DNA from: Nemertoderma westbladi
Taxonomy: Eukaryota; Xenacoelomorpha; Nemertodermatida; Nemertodermatidae
Assembly: GCA_032718475.1 (NCBI GenBank)
Contig: JAUCBJ010008363.1
Location: 186,001 to 250,000, forward strand
Length of the DNA: 64,000 nucleotides
Direction: 5' to 3'
The position numbers and the translations under genes were made by a program. The notes below the pieces were generated by a model. The model saw nothing but the letters and a program-made list of their open reading frames with translations. It made no database searches and had not been told where the DNA came from. How positions within the stretch are numbered: the first letter of the stretch is position 1; every line of letters begins with the position of its first letter. Positions 1 to 10,892 of the stretch are shown here, in pieces.

Positions 1-402
1 TATATTAGTCCGTTATACTGTACGCAATATTAGTCCGTTGTGCAGCATAATATTTTAGATAAGGCATAATAGCGCAGTGGCATTTAGATAAGGAAATTGA
101 AACGCCCATATATTTTGAATTCATCCATTTTGTATAGTATGTAGCCCTACCTACGTAATTTTGTATTAGGATATTAGTAGATAGTTCCAGGGTAGCAAGT
201 TCAGTTGGACCCTGGATATGGGCTTGCCGTTATTCGCCTCGATGGGGCTGGCTGTCACGGGTCTTATTTTCCTATAATTGCGCTAAATTAATGTTTGTGC
301 ATCATGTTATTAGTACCGCTAAATTAAGCACCGGCAAAATTACCTTATATGGTGACGTTTTGAGGGTTAGGGGGGCAATAGGGCTACAATCCGGCCTTCT
401 TA
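1..402 (+). repeat. partial 5' LTR (U3 part) of the left Bel-Pao element
   Basis: This stretch aligns with 63646-64000 in the same orientation, with shared blocks such as the ATATTAGTCCGTT repeats, CGCCCATATAT, TGTAGCCCTACCTACG and GGGCTACAATCCGGCC. The right copy begins TGTTACGG directly after satellite, as an LTR should. The left copy has about 45 extra bases relative to the right one, mainly between 260 and 340. The 3' end of this LTR could not be fixed, because no convincing primer binding site was found downstream. Confidence 0.7.
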
Positions 403-503
403 TTGGACTAACTGCTTCCAGGTTGGCTTAATGCTAGCGCGGGCTGGAGAGCCAATAAGAGAGCGATTGAGTCACCTTATTGCATCACCCCACTCGGATC
501 ACC

Positions 504-510
504 TATAAAT
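504..510 (+). promoter_or_regulatory. candidate TATA box of the LTR promoter
   Basis: TATAAAT lies in GC-richer sequence, about 100 bp after the last base that can be compared with the right LTR. A TCAGTTC initiator-like string lies at 561-567, which is further than the usual 25-35 bp, so the start site is uncertain. The location fits a U3 promoter. There is no other evidence. Confidence 0.35.
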
Positions 511-3206
511 TGGCGGTCTGCCGGTAGAGCTGTACCAATCCCCATTACCACCCATTACCTTCAGTTCAACCTGTTAGAAGTATAATTTAGCGTATTTCTG
601 CAATTTTCTACTTTTGATTAATTTCTCGACATGATTTGCTAGTGCGATTATTCTTGATTGCGTTTCTCAATTAATCCTATCGATTACTGCTAATTACAAC
701 CGGAACTATGATTTCTACCCTTTTTGTTAATGGTTCTATGTGATTCTTTTCCATGCAATAATCCTACGGGATTTCTGAGACTGTCAGACTTTGTGATTTG
801 CATGCGCCGCTACGGTAGCTATTAGCATAATGGAGGGCTAAGGTGCCGGTAGGCGGTGGGCACATCGGGGGGTTGAGCGACTAAGGGAGAGCGGAGGATT
901 CAAAGGCGGGCAACGCTGGCGGAGGGCCACCGTTGCGGTCAGGCAATTTGCGCTGTAGCACGCAGACCATTCGCCGATACAGTAATTGGGGGGCTGATGA
1001 TCCAGGTTTCGTCTCTATTTAGTGTTAGGGGGGCAGGAATCGGGTTAGTTAGGAAACCTAGATGTATCCGGGAGAGGCCTGCGCGTATTACAGCGTAGAG
1101 CGTAGAGTGTGTAGTACGAATAGTGAATCACACAATTGTGGGCTATACAGTAGTTAACTACATAATTGCGAACGGTGATTGCTGACGCTGATTGGTGTGT
1201 TACTGAAGTGTGCCTATGATTATGAATGTTTAGGTAGGCGCCCTTTTCTCTTTGATTGATTTCTATTTCTTAGTTACAACAAATAATTACTGATTAAGTC
1301 AAAGTAATACGGTAATTTAGGCTATTACTAGCGAAACCTGTTGCGTAATAAATTAGAATTACGCATTCTGGAACTCTTAGTAATTAGTACGCTGTTACAT
1401 ATTTGTGACTGTAGTTGATTAGTAAAATTAAGAATTAGTACGCAGCATAGCGGAGAATAGCTAAGGTAATAATTAGGGTACTGTAAACTATTCACGCTGA
1501 GCGGTTATTTGCATTAGCGGGCAATCAGCCAGATCGCATTATTCAGTATGCAATACGCTAGTAATTTGCTGGCCTAAAGCCAGCCGCAGGCAAGTTTAGA
1601 CCCAGAGTGGTATTATCCACGTAGAAACAAATACTGTATCATTTGATTATTTTAAATATTCTCGCATTCATACATTCTGTTAGGGAACCCCCCGTATTCG
1701 CGATTAGAAAAGGCGTAGGAAAATAGTGTGCTTTAATAGTGATAAAATTAGGCGTAAGAGTACTCTGAGTGCAAAGCCTCTCGCACTCGTCTTAAGTAAG
1801 CTTAGGGAGCCGACTCGGGTTTATTGTTTTGGTTATTCCCGCGTGGCTCATAGATTCGAACAGTTAGCTCTCTGTCGAGCAATCGGTAGAGAAAGGAACA
1901 AGCGATTTTGCAGGAGCCGTGTAAATTTAGTAAATTATATTAGCGGACGGCAGATTAGCGCCATCCAACGGTAAGTAGCGGTTTTGTATTTAGAAACCTT
2001 TACAATTTAGTAATATCACGCTCCTGATCCCCTTTACTTAACAGTAGAGCAGTCTTTGTGTCTTATTGGTTAGACGAGAACTTATTAGGTTGGCAGAGGA
2101 GTATACGGGTATTTGTCTGTTCAACAGTTCTGCTGTTAGTATATAGGTCGCGGTTGTTTATCAGTAATACGCGTGTAAATATTGGCTGTTGCTTGCAGCA
2201 GTCAAGAGTGTATTCTTAGGCTGTTGGGTAGGATCACTGTTACTGCAGTAGTTAAGTAACAAGTTAGAGCACGTGATATTGTCTGCTGTAGGCTACAGCG
2301 TACAGTAGAACATTGAGTGTATTATTAGGCTGATTAGTTTTAGATTGCTGTATTCACTGGTCGCGTACAGTAGTACAGTAGTACATTAGGCTGATTGCTG
2401 TTACTGAGTACGGTAGAAGGACATTTGTTTGCCATACCACACACAGTATCATTAGGCTGTTAGGTTGGTGTACTGTTTTACTTACTGTATTGCATACAGT
2501 GGATGTATGGTAGTGCGTTTTTGCTAATTGCGAATACAGCAGTTCCTTAGGCCTTAGGGCAAATTGTAATTAGTAAGTTTTTTGAAATTTTAGCTAGGTT
2601 TGCGAGAATTCAGTTTCGGTCAAAATTAATTTAAATTCGAGAGTTTTGTACCGGTATGTTAGGTAACCGCTTAGTTATTTTATACCATCTGGAGATACAT
2701 GGCAAGACGGAACTTCTGAGTTTGGGGTTCGTGTGGGTCTGCGGGTTCGGTTTGCAATCAGCGAAGGAACTGAAACTTTGGACGCGGACGTGGAATCTCA
2801 CAGCAAACAAGGTTAGTTGTTCTGTTGGCACCATTGTGTTTGTGGAAGCAGTAAAAAATTATCGGTTGTTTAACTGCGAAGCTGAACTCAATTTATTAGT
2901 TAGGATATTTAGGTTTAGCCGGCCATGGTTTTTTGAATCGCTCAAGTTAGAAAGAGAGTTAGAGAGAGTCGCAACCCGAAGATGTAGCCACGCGCTAGTG
3001 GATACATATAATATTTGAAATTAAAATTACGTTGATTAGAGCTATATATGTAAAATTGGAAATATTCGGGTGGCAAGTTTATTTTGAATATTGTGTATTA
3101 GATTCAAAGTTATTTTGTGCTATACCGGTATTTAATTGCTATAGTAGCTATGTAATAATATTTTTGTTTAAATATTGTGCTAGTATTTGCTATAACTATA
3201 TACCCC

Positions 3207-3344
3207 ATTAAATTCGCAATATTGCATTGCGAATTTAGTTGACATTTTGGACAACTAATTATTTGACAAATAATTTAATCGTATATCGATTAAATTAAAT
3301 ATATATCTCGAACCTTTTGCGAGATATTTTTGCCGGAAGGCAAA
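3207..3344 (+). promoter_or_regulatory. cluster of five potential RNA hairpins just upstream of gag
   Basis: Five inverted repeats follow each other: arms 3209-3220/3226-3237 (12 bp, loop 5); 3257-3264/3268-3275 (8 bp, loop 3); 3271-3281/3287-3297 (11 bp, loop TATAT); 3303-3310/3320-3327 (8 bp); and 3329-3334/3339-3344 (6 bp with a GGAA tetraloop of GNRA type). The second and third overlap and would be alternatives. The last ends 13 bases before the gag ATG at 3358. A structured leader could serve packaging, dimerisation or translation initiation; which of these is unknown. Confidence 0.5.
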
Positions 3345-3357
3345 CATTATTTAGACT

Positions 3358-4176
3358 ATGAGTGTCTCAGATAAGGAGGCACTAGAGGACAGCTATGAGA
3401 CGGCAACTGGACCGCCGACTGACGATAGCGTAAATATTACTGTTGACGACAATGCCGACTATGACGACGCAGCGAGTGACGCTGACGTAAGTGAACAGGA
3501 GGACGAGACAGTGACTAGTGAGGAAGAACAACAACCTCAAGTAATAGTATTAGGATCCCCTACCGCTACTGTAAGGAAGGACTGTACAGCAGCCCGGACA
3601 GAGGTGTGTGATAGGGAGGGTAGTGTAGCAGAAGCGAGAGCCCGGAGCCCGGTTTCCAGACCTGTGGGTATGGTAAGTGCCGTGGTCCCGACGGCTGTAA
3701 GGAGTACCCGTAGTTCCCGAAATAATCCTTCAAGTCCACCAAGTGTAAGTCAGGTAAGTGACAGAGAGTTCGACGTCGCGATAAAGAAGAAACTTCGCGC
3801 GCATGCCAGACATATAACTCGGACGACGGACAAGGTAAGGAAGATGTTAGCTGATTCAGCGAACATCGGGAGGGTAGAGTTAGTAGAGATTAGAAGAGGA
3901 TATAACTCCGCGTTATTCAAGCAGACGGAGGAGCTTGCAGTCCTAGCGAAGAAGGCAGTAGAGTCTCAGTCGAGCGACGTGGCGACGAGGATTTATGACA
4001 GGGTTTTAGCAGCCTTGTTGGAACACCGTGCGTTATCGGAGCGATTCCGACGAGTTAGGACGGAAAACTGGTTGCTATGGGCATCACAAGTGCAGGCCAC
4101 TCAGGTGAGTGACACAGAGTTGAGAGAGTTAGTGGAGCGAGAAGAGATCCAGGATAAGGAAGAGCGCAGGTATTAG
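3358..4176 (+). CDS. gag: gag N-terminal part, Bel-Pao element
   Basis: An open frame of 272 codons starts at the ATG just after the hairpin cluster. Residues 1-60 are rich in Asp and Glu, the middle is Ser/Arg-rich, and the last 130 residues look helical (RHITRTTDKVRKMLADS onward). The frame ends at an in-frame TAG (4174-4176). The same frame reopens immediately and runs into the coiled-coil segment at 4198, so the stop is either a single nonsense change or a readthrough site. Gag of this superfamily forms the particle that packages the RNA. The N-terminal part is poorly conserved between elements, so the assignment rests on position. Confidence 0.6.
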   Translation: MSVSDKEALEDSYETATGPPTDDSVNITVDDNADYDDAASDADVSEQEDETVTSEEEQQPQVIVLGSPTATVRKDCTAARTEVCDREGSVAEARARSPVSRPVGMVSAVVPTAVRSTRSSRNNPSSPPSVSQVSDREFDVAIKKKLRAHARHITRTTDKVRKMLADSANIGRVELVEIRRGYNSALFKQTEELAVLAKKAVESQSSDVATRIYDRVLAALLEHRALSERFRRVRTENWLLWASQVQATQVSDTELRELVEREEIQDKEERRY

Positions 4177-4197
4177 AGGGAAGTTACTAGCTGGCTG

Positions 4198-5085
4198 ATG
4201 CAGAGTGGAGTGGTGGTACCGGGCCAGGTGCTACCGACAACGGAGAACATCCAACAGAGAACATTAACTCCACCCAATGACGCATCCAGAGACAGTGGCG
4301 AATCCCAGGTTAGTCACGCGCGCGGTAAGGTTATATGTGCTAGATCCCTTGTTTCTCACAACTCGGCGGAAGAGAGAAGACGCCAACTGGACGAACAACG
4401 GGCGGAAGTTTTGCGTGCATCAGAAGCACGGAAGGAAGCCGAACGGGAAAGGGTGCGAACACGTAAGTTAGACGCAAAGTTGCGGGAGTTGGAAGAGAAA
4501 GGTAAGCGTGAGCAAGCGGAACGCGAACAGAAAGAACGCGAACAGAAAGAACGCAAACAGAAAGAACGCGAACTTCGACTTGAACGCGAACGGGAAGCAA
4601 AGAAACGCGAATTCCAACTTGAACGCAAGCGTAAGGAACGCGAACTTGAGATCGAGAAAGAGCGACAAGCGTTGTATGAAGAGAAGGCGCGTGTGGAAGA
4701 AGAGAGCGCAGCGAGACGAGCGAGGGAAGAAGAAGAACGTAAACTGGCGCAGTTGGAAAGTGCGAGATTAAGTTTAGAGCGCGAAGAACGGACCAGGAAA
4801 GCGAATGAAATCGCTGAGAAGGGGATGCGAATGATCGAAGAATGTGGGGCGAGTGTAGGGACTGAGTTGCGAGAACTGTTCGCACTGCAGAAGGCCGAAC
4901 TCCGACTATACGCGAGTCGACGACGACCAGAATTCCTATACCCGGTCCAGCTATTACGAGTACACGGATTGCTAAACCGTTCTCTACATATCGCACGCCA
5001 GTTGGTATTAGTGCTTCACCTATCGCCCAGGATCCACGTCATTGCACCGCACCACTATACACCGAACGTGACAATGGAGAGTTAA
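4198..5085 (+). pseudogene. gag: gag coiled-coil segment
   Basis: This open frame is in phase with the upstream gag frame after one TAG. Roughly residues 58-225 are almost entirely Glu, Arg, Lys, Gln and Leu with heptad-like spacing (repeats of EREQKEREQKER), a strong coiled coil. At DNA level 4515-4640 contains a short degenerate repeat built on GAACGCGAACAGAAA, which also opens meaningless long frames on the other strand. From about 4905 the amino-acid character changes abruptly and another frame takes over, so a frameshift lies near 4905-4920 and the final 55 residues of this frame are probably not native. Confidence 0.55.
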
Positions 5086-5828
5086 GAGAAACTCCGACTG
5101 GACGAGTATTTGGCGAACCGAACCCGCGGTTTTGGAATACGCGGACGGAGCGCCGACCCAGTTCGACGGAGAACTTACGGGTTAAACCGGAAGAGGGATC
5201 ATATGAAAGACAGCGGATTACTCAGATAGAGCCGACCATACAACAGAACCCTAGCCAGGAATTTATTACGAGGGATGAGTTAAGTGCTAGTTTAGCGCAA
5301 GCTATATCGCCACACATCCAACCTATAACGGACATGCTTAGCAACCTATGGTTAAAGGAAGCAGCCCAGGTAAGAAGTAATTCAAATCCTAGCAGGCCTG
5401 AGTTAGACAAAGTCAAGCCTAGTCAATGAGTACGTATATCGGAGGAGACTATACCACATAGACCTCAGGTAAGGACGCCTGTCCCGACTATCTCTAATCC
5501 CAATTTCGAAAATTCGGCAGATAAATTTATTCAGGACGCTTGGGTCAGGGCCTCGGCGCGCAAACCATCGCAAGCGCTAAGGACTGACACCGAATCAAGC
5601 GATGAAGAGGAAGACATGAGACGTCAGAAGTCCCGAAACTATAAGGAAAGAAGGAGGGACGCGGAGCAGGTAAGTTGGAACCACCGGGAAAGGACCAGAC
5701 TTAACAACCCTGCGGAACTAAACCATTTGTTAACCCGGAACAACGCAACCCTTAGGGACATAGGTAAGTTTGCTGCTAGGCAAGGACTGCCGACGCAACA
5801 AACCCCAGAAGTTTATGGGCAACCATAA
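4917..5828 (+). pseudogene. gag: gag middle region in a shifted frame
   Basis: The frame taking over near 4917 is rich in Pro, Ser, Thr and charged residues, as expected for a gag linker. It contains one TGA (about 5427-5429) and continues through a Glu/Asp/Arg-rich stretch (5616-5700) to 5828, where it ends just after the beginning of the capsid-like region, which lies in another frame. Two breaks in 900 bases show the copy is decayed. No catalytic function is expected here. Confidence 0.45.
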
Positions 5829-6885
5829 GCACTGGTGGACTTTCAAAACCTATGTCGACGAACAGCTGACCAACAGCACCTTTACTCCTAACGAGAAGTT
5901 CAACTATTTGCTTCAGATGCTCCATCGAGAACCTAGAGCCATTGCTGATAACTTCGTCGGCAATGAAAGAGCATTCGAGTTAGCAATGAAGACGCTTAGC
6001 GACATCTACGGGAATAAAACCAAGATGGCGCAGTCGATAGTGGAAGACTTGGGTAAGGTCGGAAGGATTACAACTCCGTTAGAGCTGTTGAACTTAGCGA
6101 ACGCTATTTCGAACGCATTGGACATCTTGAAGACGGTGAATCTACCTCACCATGGTGATCACGCCGAAGTTTTAAAGAGCGTGATAAGACGTTTAAACAT
6201 GCGTTACAGACAGAAATGGCGCAAATTAGAGAACAAGTTGGAGGGTCAAGGTAAGGTGTTGACAATTCAACACATTCATGACATGATAGCCACAGACGCA
6301 GTAGCAGAGATGAAATCAAACTTCTCAGAGGAGAATATGAGGGAGTCTAAACCTGTTACCGGTAAGTCTATGGTAAGTTTTGACGATGACAGGACCACTG
6401 TGACATTTAACTCAGTAGACAGATATAATTCGAGTACCCCAGCCTTTAGATCAGACTCGCGAGTATGGTCAGGTGAGCTGTTAGATAGACCTAGGTTAAA
6501 GCAACAGGAGTTGCCGGATGGATTTGTAGGTTGCCAATTCTGCTTACTAAAGGAGGTAAGATCTGACGACCATAAGTTAGACAGTTGCAGACGGTTCAAA
6601 GAATTTAATTCGGAACAGAGAAGAGTTCAAGTGCGGACGTTGGACACCTGTTGGGCTTGTCTTGCGCCAGGTCATGTACGGCGGCAGTGCCCGAACAGCA
6701 AGGACGGATGCATGGAATGTGTGCAGACTACATCACAAGTTGCTACATGCGGATTTCCATACCCCAACGGACCGTTACTTACAGCGAAATCCTCACAGGA
6801 AGGGGGGCAAAGAACCCATATCAATAAAGAGGAATACGTATACCGGCATCCAGGACGATGGTTACCAACCAGGTTCGTCGGATGA
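5770..6885 (+). pseudogene. gag: gag capsid-like region (DUF1759-type) and zinc knuckle
   Basis: From about 5828 the frame reads WWTFKTYVDEQL, then KFNYLLQMLHREPRAI, a pattern typical of the DUF1759 gag region of Bel-Pao elements. Further on, DSCRRFKEFNSEQRRVQV leads into a CX2CX4HX4C knuckle, CWACLAPGHVRRQC (about 6649-6690), with a second Cys pair (CMEC) after it. The frame becomes non-native at about 6718-6725, where the second knuckle continues in the pol frame. The capsid-like domain packages RNA through the knuckle. The reading start given is only the first ATG of the open frame; the native frame enters near 5825 after a frameshift. Confidence 0.7.
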
Positions 6886-8404
6886 GGATGGCGAATCGAG
6901 CGCGAGAGAAGTGACCTGCCAAGGTTTTACCGCGGAGAGTTCATCGACCAGCGCGCGGACGTATTTATCATCGGCCACGTCGGAAATATTTAGCGTGATT
7001 CCGGTGAAACTCACTGGAGATAAGGGATCGAAGCGAATATATGTGATGTTGGACACGGCGTCCACATTATCATATATCGACGAGGAAGTGGCGAGAGCCG
7101 TTTCTAGCTTCCAAGACGCCGAGGAGATCCAAATAGAGTTGAAGTCTATGCATGGAGTAGGAGACCTCAAGGGACACAGGATAACTGTAGAACTAGATTC
7201 CCTACTGCCGAGAGACCAACATACTCGACAAGAACGAAGAGCTTTGCCATTGGACGGATTCAAGTGTCTAGCTATGAAGGGGTTCGGCAGGCAGTTAGGT
7301 AAGGTGCCGCCGATGAGTCCCATAGCACAGGAGTATTTTGACAAACTCAGAGTACCGAGACACCAGGTAGGTTATAGGAATGTTTCTATGTTGATTGGTG
7401 CAGAACAGCTGATCGCACACCAGACATGGGAAACGAGACCAGCTGAACCGCATGTAAATGGACCACATGCCCATAGGACCATATTAGGTTGGTATAAACG
7501 AGTACCCATGTCTTATGAGTTTACAGGTGGCGACAAGCCAATGGACAGATTCAACGGATTACAGCCTATAACACAACCACCGTTAGTAGAACCACCAGAC
7601 ATAGACGAGTTTAGGAGAACCTGTATTGACCATTATAGTGACGTTAGCGAGTCGGACGAGGAGTTGATTCCCGATAATGTTAGGTTGTCGGAACCACTTC
7701 ACACTGACCGGACAGATAGTGAACCCGAGGACTACTGTTATCAGACCCGTGGGTCTGGTTCAGCGGCCCACGCTACCTATTTGAGTAACGTTTTGACTTA
7801 TACCGACATAGTGGAGGGTCAGGTGGCTAAATATCGAGACCTAGACATTTTCCAATACAGTGAGGAGGAATTGCAGAAGGAATTGATACGCCAGGACCTC
7901 GAGACAGGAGCTAGAACCGTCGAATGGCTGGATAGGGACGCAATGGAACCCGGTGGATATCACCTAACCATGTCTACTGACGAGAAGCGGTCGCTAGAGA
8001 TGATGGAAGATACCATACGTTTGCTACCGACTGGACATTTTGAAGTTGGAATGTTGTGGCGTCGACAACCACCTAAGTTGGAGAACAACTACAACTTAGC
8101 CTTGAAAAGATTAAGCGGAGTAAGGGCTCTTTTGTTAAAGAATCCAGACATTAGGGAGAAGTATTGCGCCCAGATCAACAACTATTTCGCCAAGGGATTT
8201 GCTGGGAAGGTAGAGGACCCTGACTTAGTGACGGACCAGACTTATTACCTCCCACACCACTATGTGACTCACCCTGACAAGCCAGACAAAGTCCGAGTAG
8301 TCAACGACTGCGCAGCAGTCTATAGAGGTATGTCCCTGAATTCAGAGTTGATGGATGGTCCCAACCTGAATAATTATTTGATAGAAATACTGTTGCGTTT
8401 TAGA
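6720..8404 (+). pseudogene. pol: pol: aspartic protease and N-terminal reverse transcriptase, truncated
   Basis: The frame opens at 6662 but is native from about 6720, where RLHHKLLH completes the second gag knuckle. Around 7040-7090 VMLDTASTLSYIDEEVA is the protease active-site region (peptidase A17/DUF1758 type), with DTAS where DSGS or DTGS is usual. An acidic linker follows, then the RT start (from about 8030: GHFEVGMLWRRQPP) and YYLPHHYVTHP, KVRVVNDCAA, SLNSELMDGPNLNNYL, EILLRFRHK. The family's first catalytic Asp should come just after this, but the sequence turns into satellite near 8404. The last residues of the open frame (to 8437) are satellite-encoded. It cannot encode an active polymerase. 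Confidence 0.8.
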
Positions 8405-9539
8405 CATAAATATGAAAATCGATGTCGTTTTTTGTAAAAAATCTGAGGATATTTTGATAAATTATTGCTGAAAGCCCAAGGATTTTGACATGGCTTTAAT
8501 ACTTCATTATGTTCATAAAAAAACTTAGATATTTGAGGTGAATTATTGCATTACATAATAACTCCAGCCACATTAGCAATACGATGAAACTATAATAAAT
8601 ATTCTACAACAGAACAATATTAACGGGGAAATAGGCTACTTATCTATTTACTCTTAGAGCTCAAAAAGCGGGTGTTCCGACGCAATCAAAATTCATCCAT
8701 CTCCAGGGGAAAGACGAAGCAAAGAACAGCTGATTACTTCTATAAATGTAAGTGTTACCTGCTCTTTTGACTTTCATTTAAGATTGTCTATCTCTTGGAG
8801 TGGGTTAGAAGTCATGAATATGAAAATCGATGTCGTTTTTTGTAAAAAATCAGAGGAGATTTTAATAAATTATTGCTGAAAAACACCAATTATTTTGACA
8901 AGGATGTAATACTCATTATATTCATAAACTAGCTGAGATATTTGAGGTGAATTATTGCATTACATATTAACTTTGGCTCCAGCCGCTTTGGCAATACGAT
9001 GAAACTATAATAAATATTCTAGAACACAACAATATTAACAGGAAGATAGGCTACTTATCTCTCCACTCAGACAGCCACAGGTAGGGAGGGGTGTTTTGAC
9101 ACAATCAAAATTTAACCATCTCCAGGGGAAAGACGAAGCAAATAACAGCTGATTACTTCTATAAATGTAAGTGTTACCTGTTCTTTTGACTTTCGTTAAA
9201 GATTGTCTATCTCGTGGAGTGGGTTAGAAGTTATAAATATGAAAATCGATGTCGTTTTTTGTAAAAAATCTGAGAATATTTTGATAAATTATTGCTGAAA
9301 GCCCAAGGATTTTGACATGGCTTTAATACTTCATTATGTTCATGAAATAGCTGAGAAATTTGAGGTCAGTTATTGTAATACATATTATCTTCGGCTCCAG
9401 CCACTTTGGCAATACGATGAAACTATAATAAATATTCTAGAACACAACAATATTAACAGGGAGATAGCCTAATTATATCTTCACTCTGAGAGCCTCAAAA
9501 AGGGGGTGTTCCGACGCAATCAAATTTCATCCATCTCCT

Positions 9540-9600
9540 GGGGAAAGACGATCTGCAATGCAGCATGCCGATCCTAGTAGTAGTAGTAGGGGAAAGACGA
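9540..9600 (+). mobile_element. 37-bp retroposon-like insert with 12-bp target duplication (copy 1)
   Basis: Within a type C monomer, GGGGAAAGACGA (9540-9551) is repeated at 9589-9600. Between the copies lie 37 bases that start TCTGCAATGCAGCATG and end in (TAG)n. Other monomers have a single GGGGAAAGACGA followed directly by AGCAAA, so this is an insertion with a clean duplication. The simple-repeat tail plus duplication fits a severely 5'-truncated SINE or LINE. Confidence 0.75.
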
Positions 9601-10831
9601 AGCAAATAACAGCTGATTACTTCTATAAATGTAAGTTTTACCTGTTCTTATGACTTTCGTTTAAGATTATCTATCTCGTGGAGTGGGTTAGAAGATATAA
9701 ATATGAAAATCGATGTCGTTTTTTGTAAAAAATCTGAGGATATTTTGATAAATTATTGCTGAAACCCCAAGGATTTTGACATGGCTTTAATACTTCATTA
9801 TGTTCATGAAAAAACTTAGATATTTGAGGTGAATTATTGCATTACATAATAACTCCAGCCACATTAGCAATACGATGAAACTATAATAAATATTCTACAA
9901 CAGAACAATATTAACGGGGAAATAGGCTACTTATCTCTTTACTCTTAGAGCCTCAAAAAGCGGGTGTTCCGACGCAATCAAAATTCATCCATCTCCAGGG
10001 GAAAGACGAAGCAAAGAACAGCTGATTACTTCTATAAATGTAAGTGTTACCTGCTCTTTTGACTTTCATTTAAGATTGTCTATCTCTTGGAGTGGGTTAG
10101 AAGTCATGAATATGAAAATCGATGTCGTTTTTTGTAAAAAATCAGAGGAGATTTTAATAAATTATTGCTGAAAAACACCAATTATTTTGACAAGGATGTA
10201 ATACTCATTATATTCATAAACTAGCTGAGATATTTGAGGTGAATTATTGCATTACATATTAACTTTGGCTCCAGCCGCTTTGGCAATACGATGAAACTAT
10301 AATAAATATTCTAGAACACAACAATATTAACAGGAAGATAGGCTACTTATCTCTCCACTCAGACAGCCACAGGTAGGGAGGGGTGTTTTGACACAATCAA
10401 AATTTAACCATCTCCAGGGGAAAGACGAAGCAAATAACAGCTGATTACTTCTATAAATGTAAGTGTTACCTGTTCTTTTGACTTTCGTTAAAGATTGTCT
10501 ATCTCGTGGAGTGGGTTAGAAGTTATAAATATGAAAATCGATGTCGTTTTTTGTAAAAAATCTGAGAATATTTTGATAAATTATTGCTGAAAGCCCAAGG
10601 ATTTTGACATGGCTTTAATACTTCATTATGTTCATGAAATAGCTGAGAAATTTGAGGTCAGTTATTGTAATACATATTATCTTCGGCTCCAGCCACTTTG
10701 GCAATACGATGAAACTATAATAAATATTCTAGAACACAACAATATTAACAGGGAGATAGCCTAATTATATCTTCACTCTGAGAGCCTCAAAAAGGGGGTG
10801 TTCCGACGCAATCAAATTTCATCCATCTCCT

Positions 10832-10892
10832 GGGGAAAGACGATCTGCAATGCAGCATGCCGATCCTAGTAGTAGTAGTAGGGGAAAGACGA
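10832..10892 (+). mobile_element. 37-bp retroposon-like insert with 12-bp target duplication (copy 2)
   Basis: This is the same insert at the same monomer position as 9540-9600, one higher-order unit (1292 bp) downstream. It was copied by array amplification and not inserted twice. It therefore marks the age order: insertion first, then spread of the three-monomer unit. Confidence 0.75.

Larger units (their letters stand above)
403..3357 (+). other. rest of LTR and long untranslated leader of the left Bel-Pao element
   Basis: Nearly 3 kb without a convincing gene. A short open frame at 1726-1974 has no recognisable content and is probably chance. Between about 2170 and 2480 the motif TTAGGCTG recurs at 2216, 2324, 2386 and 2452 with surrounding similarity (GATTGCTGTTACTG-like), which suggests a degenerate tandem repeat. 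Part of this stretch must be LTR R/U5 and the primer binding site, but the boundary was not identified. Confidence 0.5.
1..8404 (+). mobile_element. Bel-Pao LTR retrotransposon, 3'-truncated and frame-broken
   Basis: The order seen is LTR sequence, long leader, gag (acidic N-terminus, coiled coil, capsid-like region, zinc knuckle), aspartic protease and the N-terminal part of a Pao-type reverse transcriptase. It stops in the RT at about 8398-8410, where satellite monomer sequence starts, so the RT catalytic residues, RNase H, integrase and 3' LTR are missing. The first 400 bases match the LTR that begins at 63568, which shows that the window opens roughly 80 bp inside the 5' LTR. The two LTR sequences differ by many substitutions and indels, so they are probably not the two ends of one recent insertion. 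The reading frame is broken at several places. This copy cannot be autonomous. Confidence 0.85.

Noticed and set aside
1840-1920. tRNA-like strings (ATTCGAAC and neighbours) in the left leader
   Set aside because: No acceptor stem or cloverleaf could be folded by eye on either strand.
1726-1974. 82-codon frame in the left leader
   Set aside because: No recognisable content, no neighbour relation, short; expected by chance in 3 kb.
2690-2720. ACATGGCAAGACGGAAC as primer binding site of the left element
   Set aside because: It follows a CA but does not match the 3' end of a tRNA I could recognise; left unassigned.
4340-4996. Long minus-strand open frames opposite the gag coiled coil
   Set aside because: They mirror the Glu/Arg/Lys repeat of the + strand coding sequence; low-complexity Ser/Leu/Phe content, no domain.
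8440-8490. Possible hammerhead ribozyme in the satellite (CTGAGGA ... GAAA)
   Set aside because: The bases between the two core boxes do not form stem II, the conserved third position is G, and most monomers carry AGAGGAG instead.
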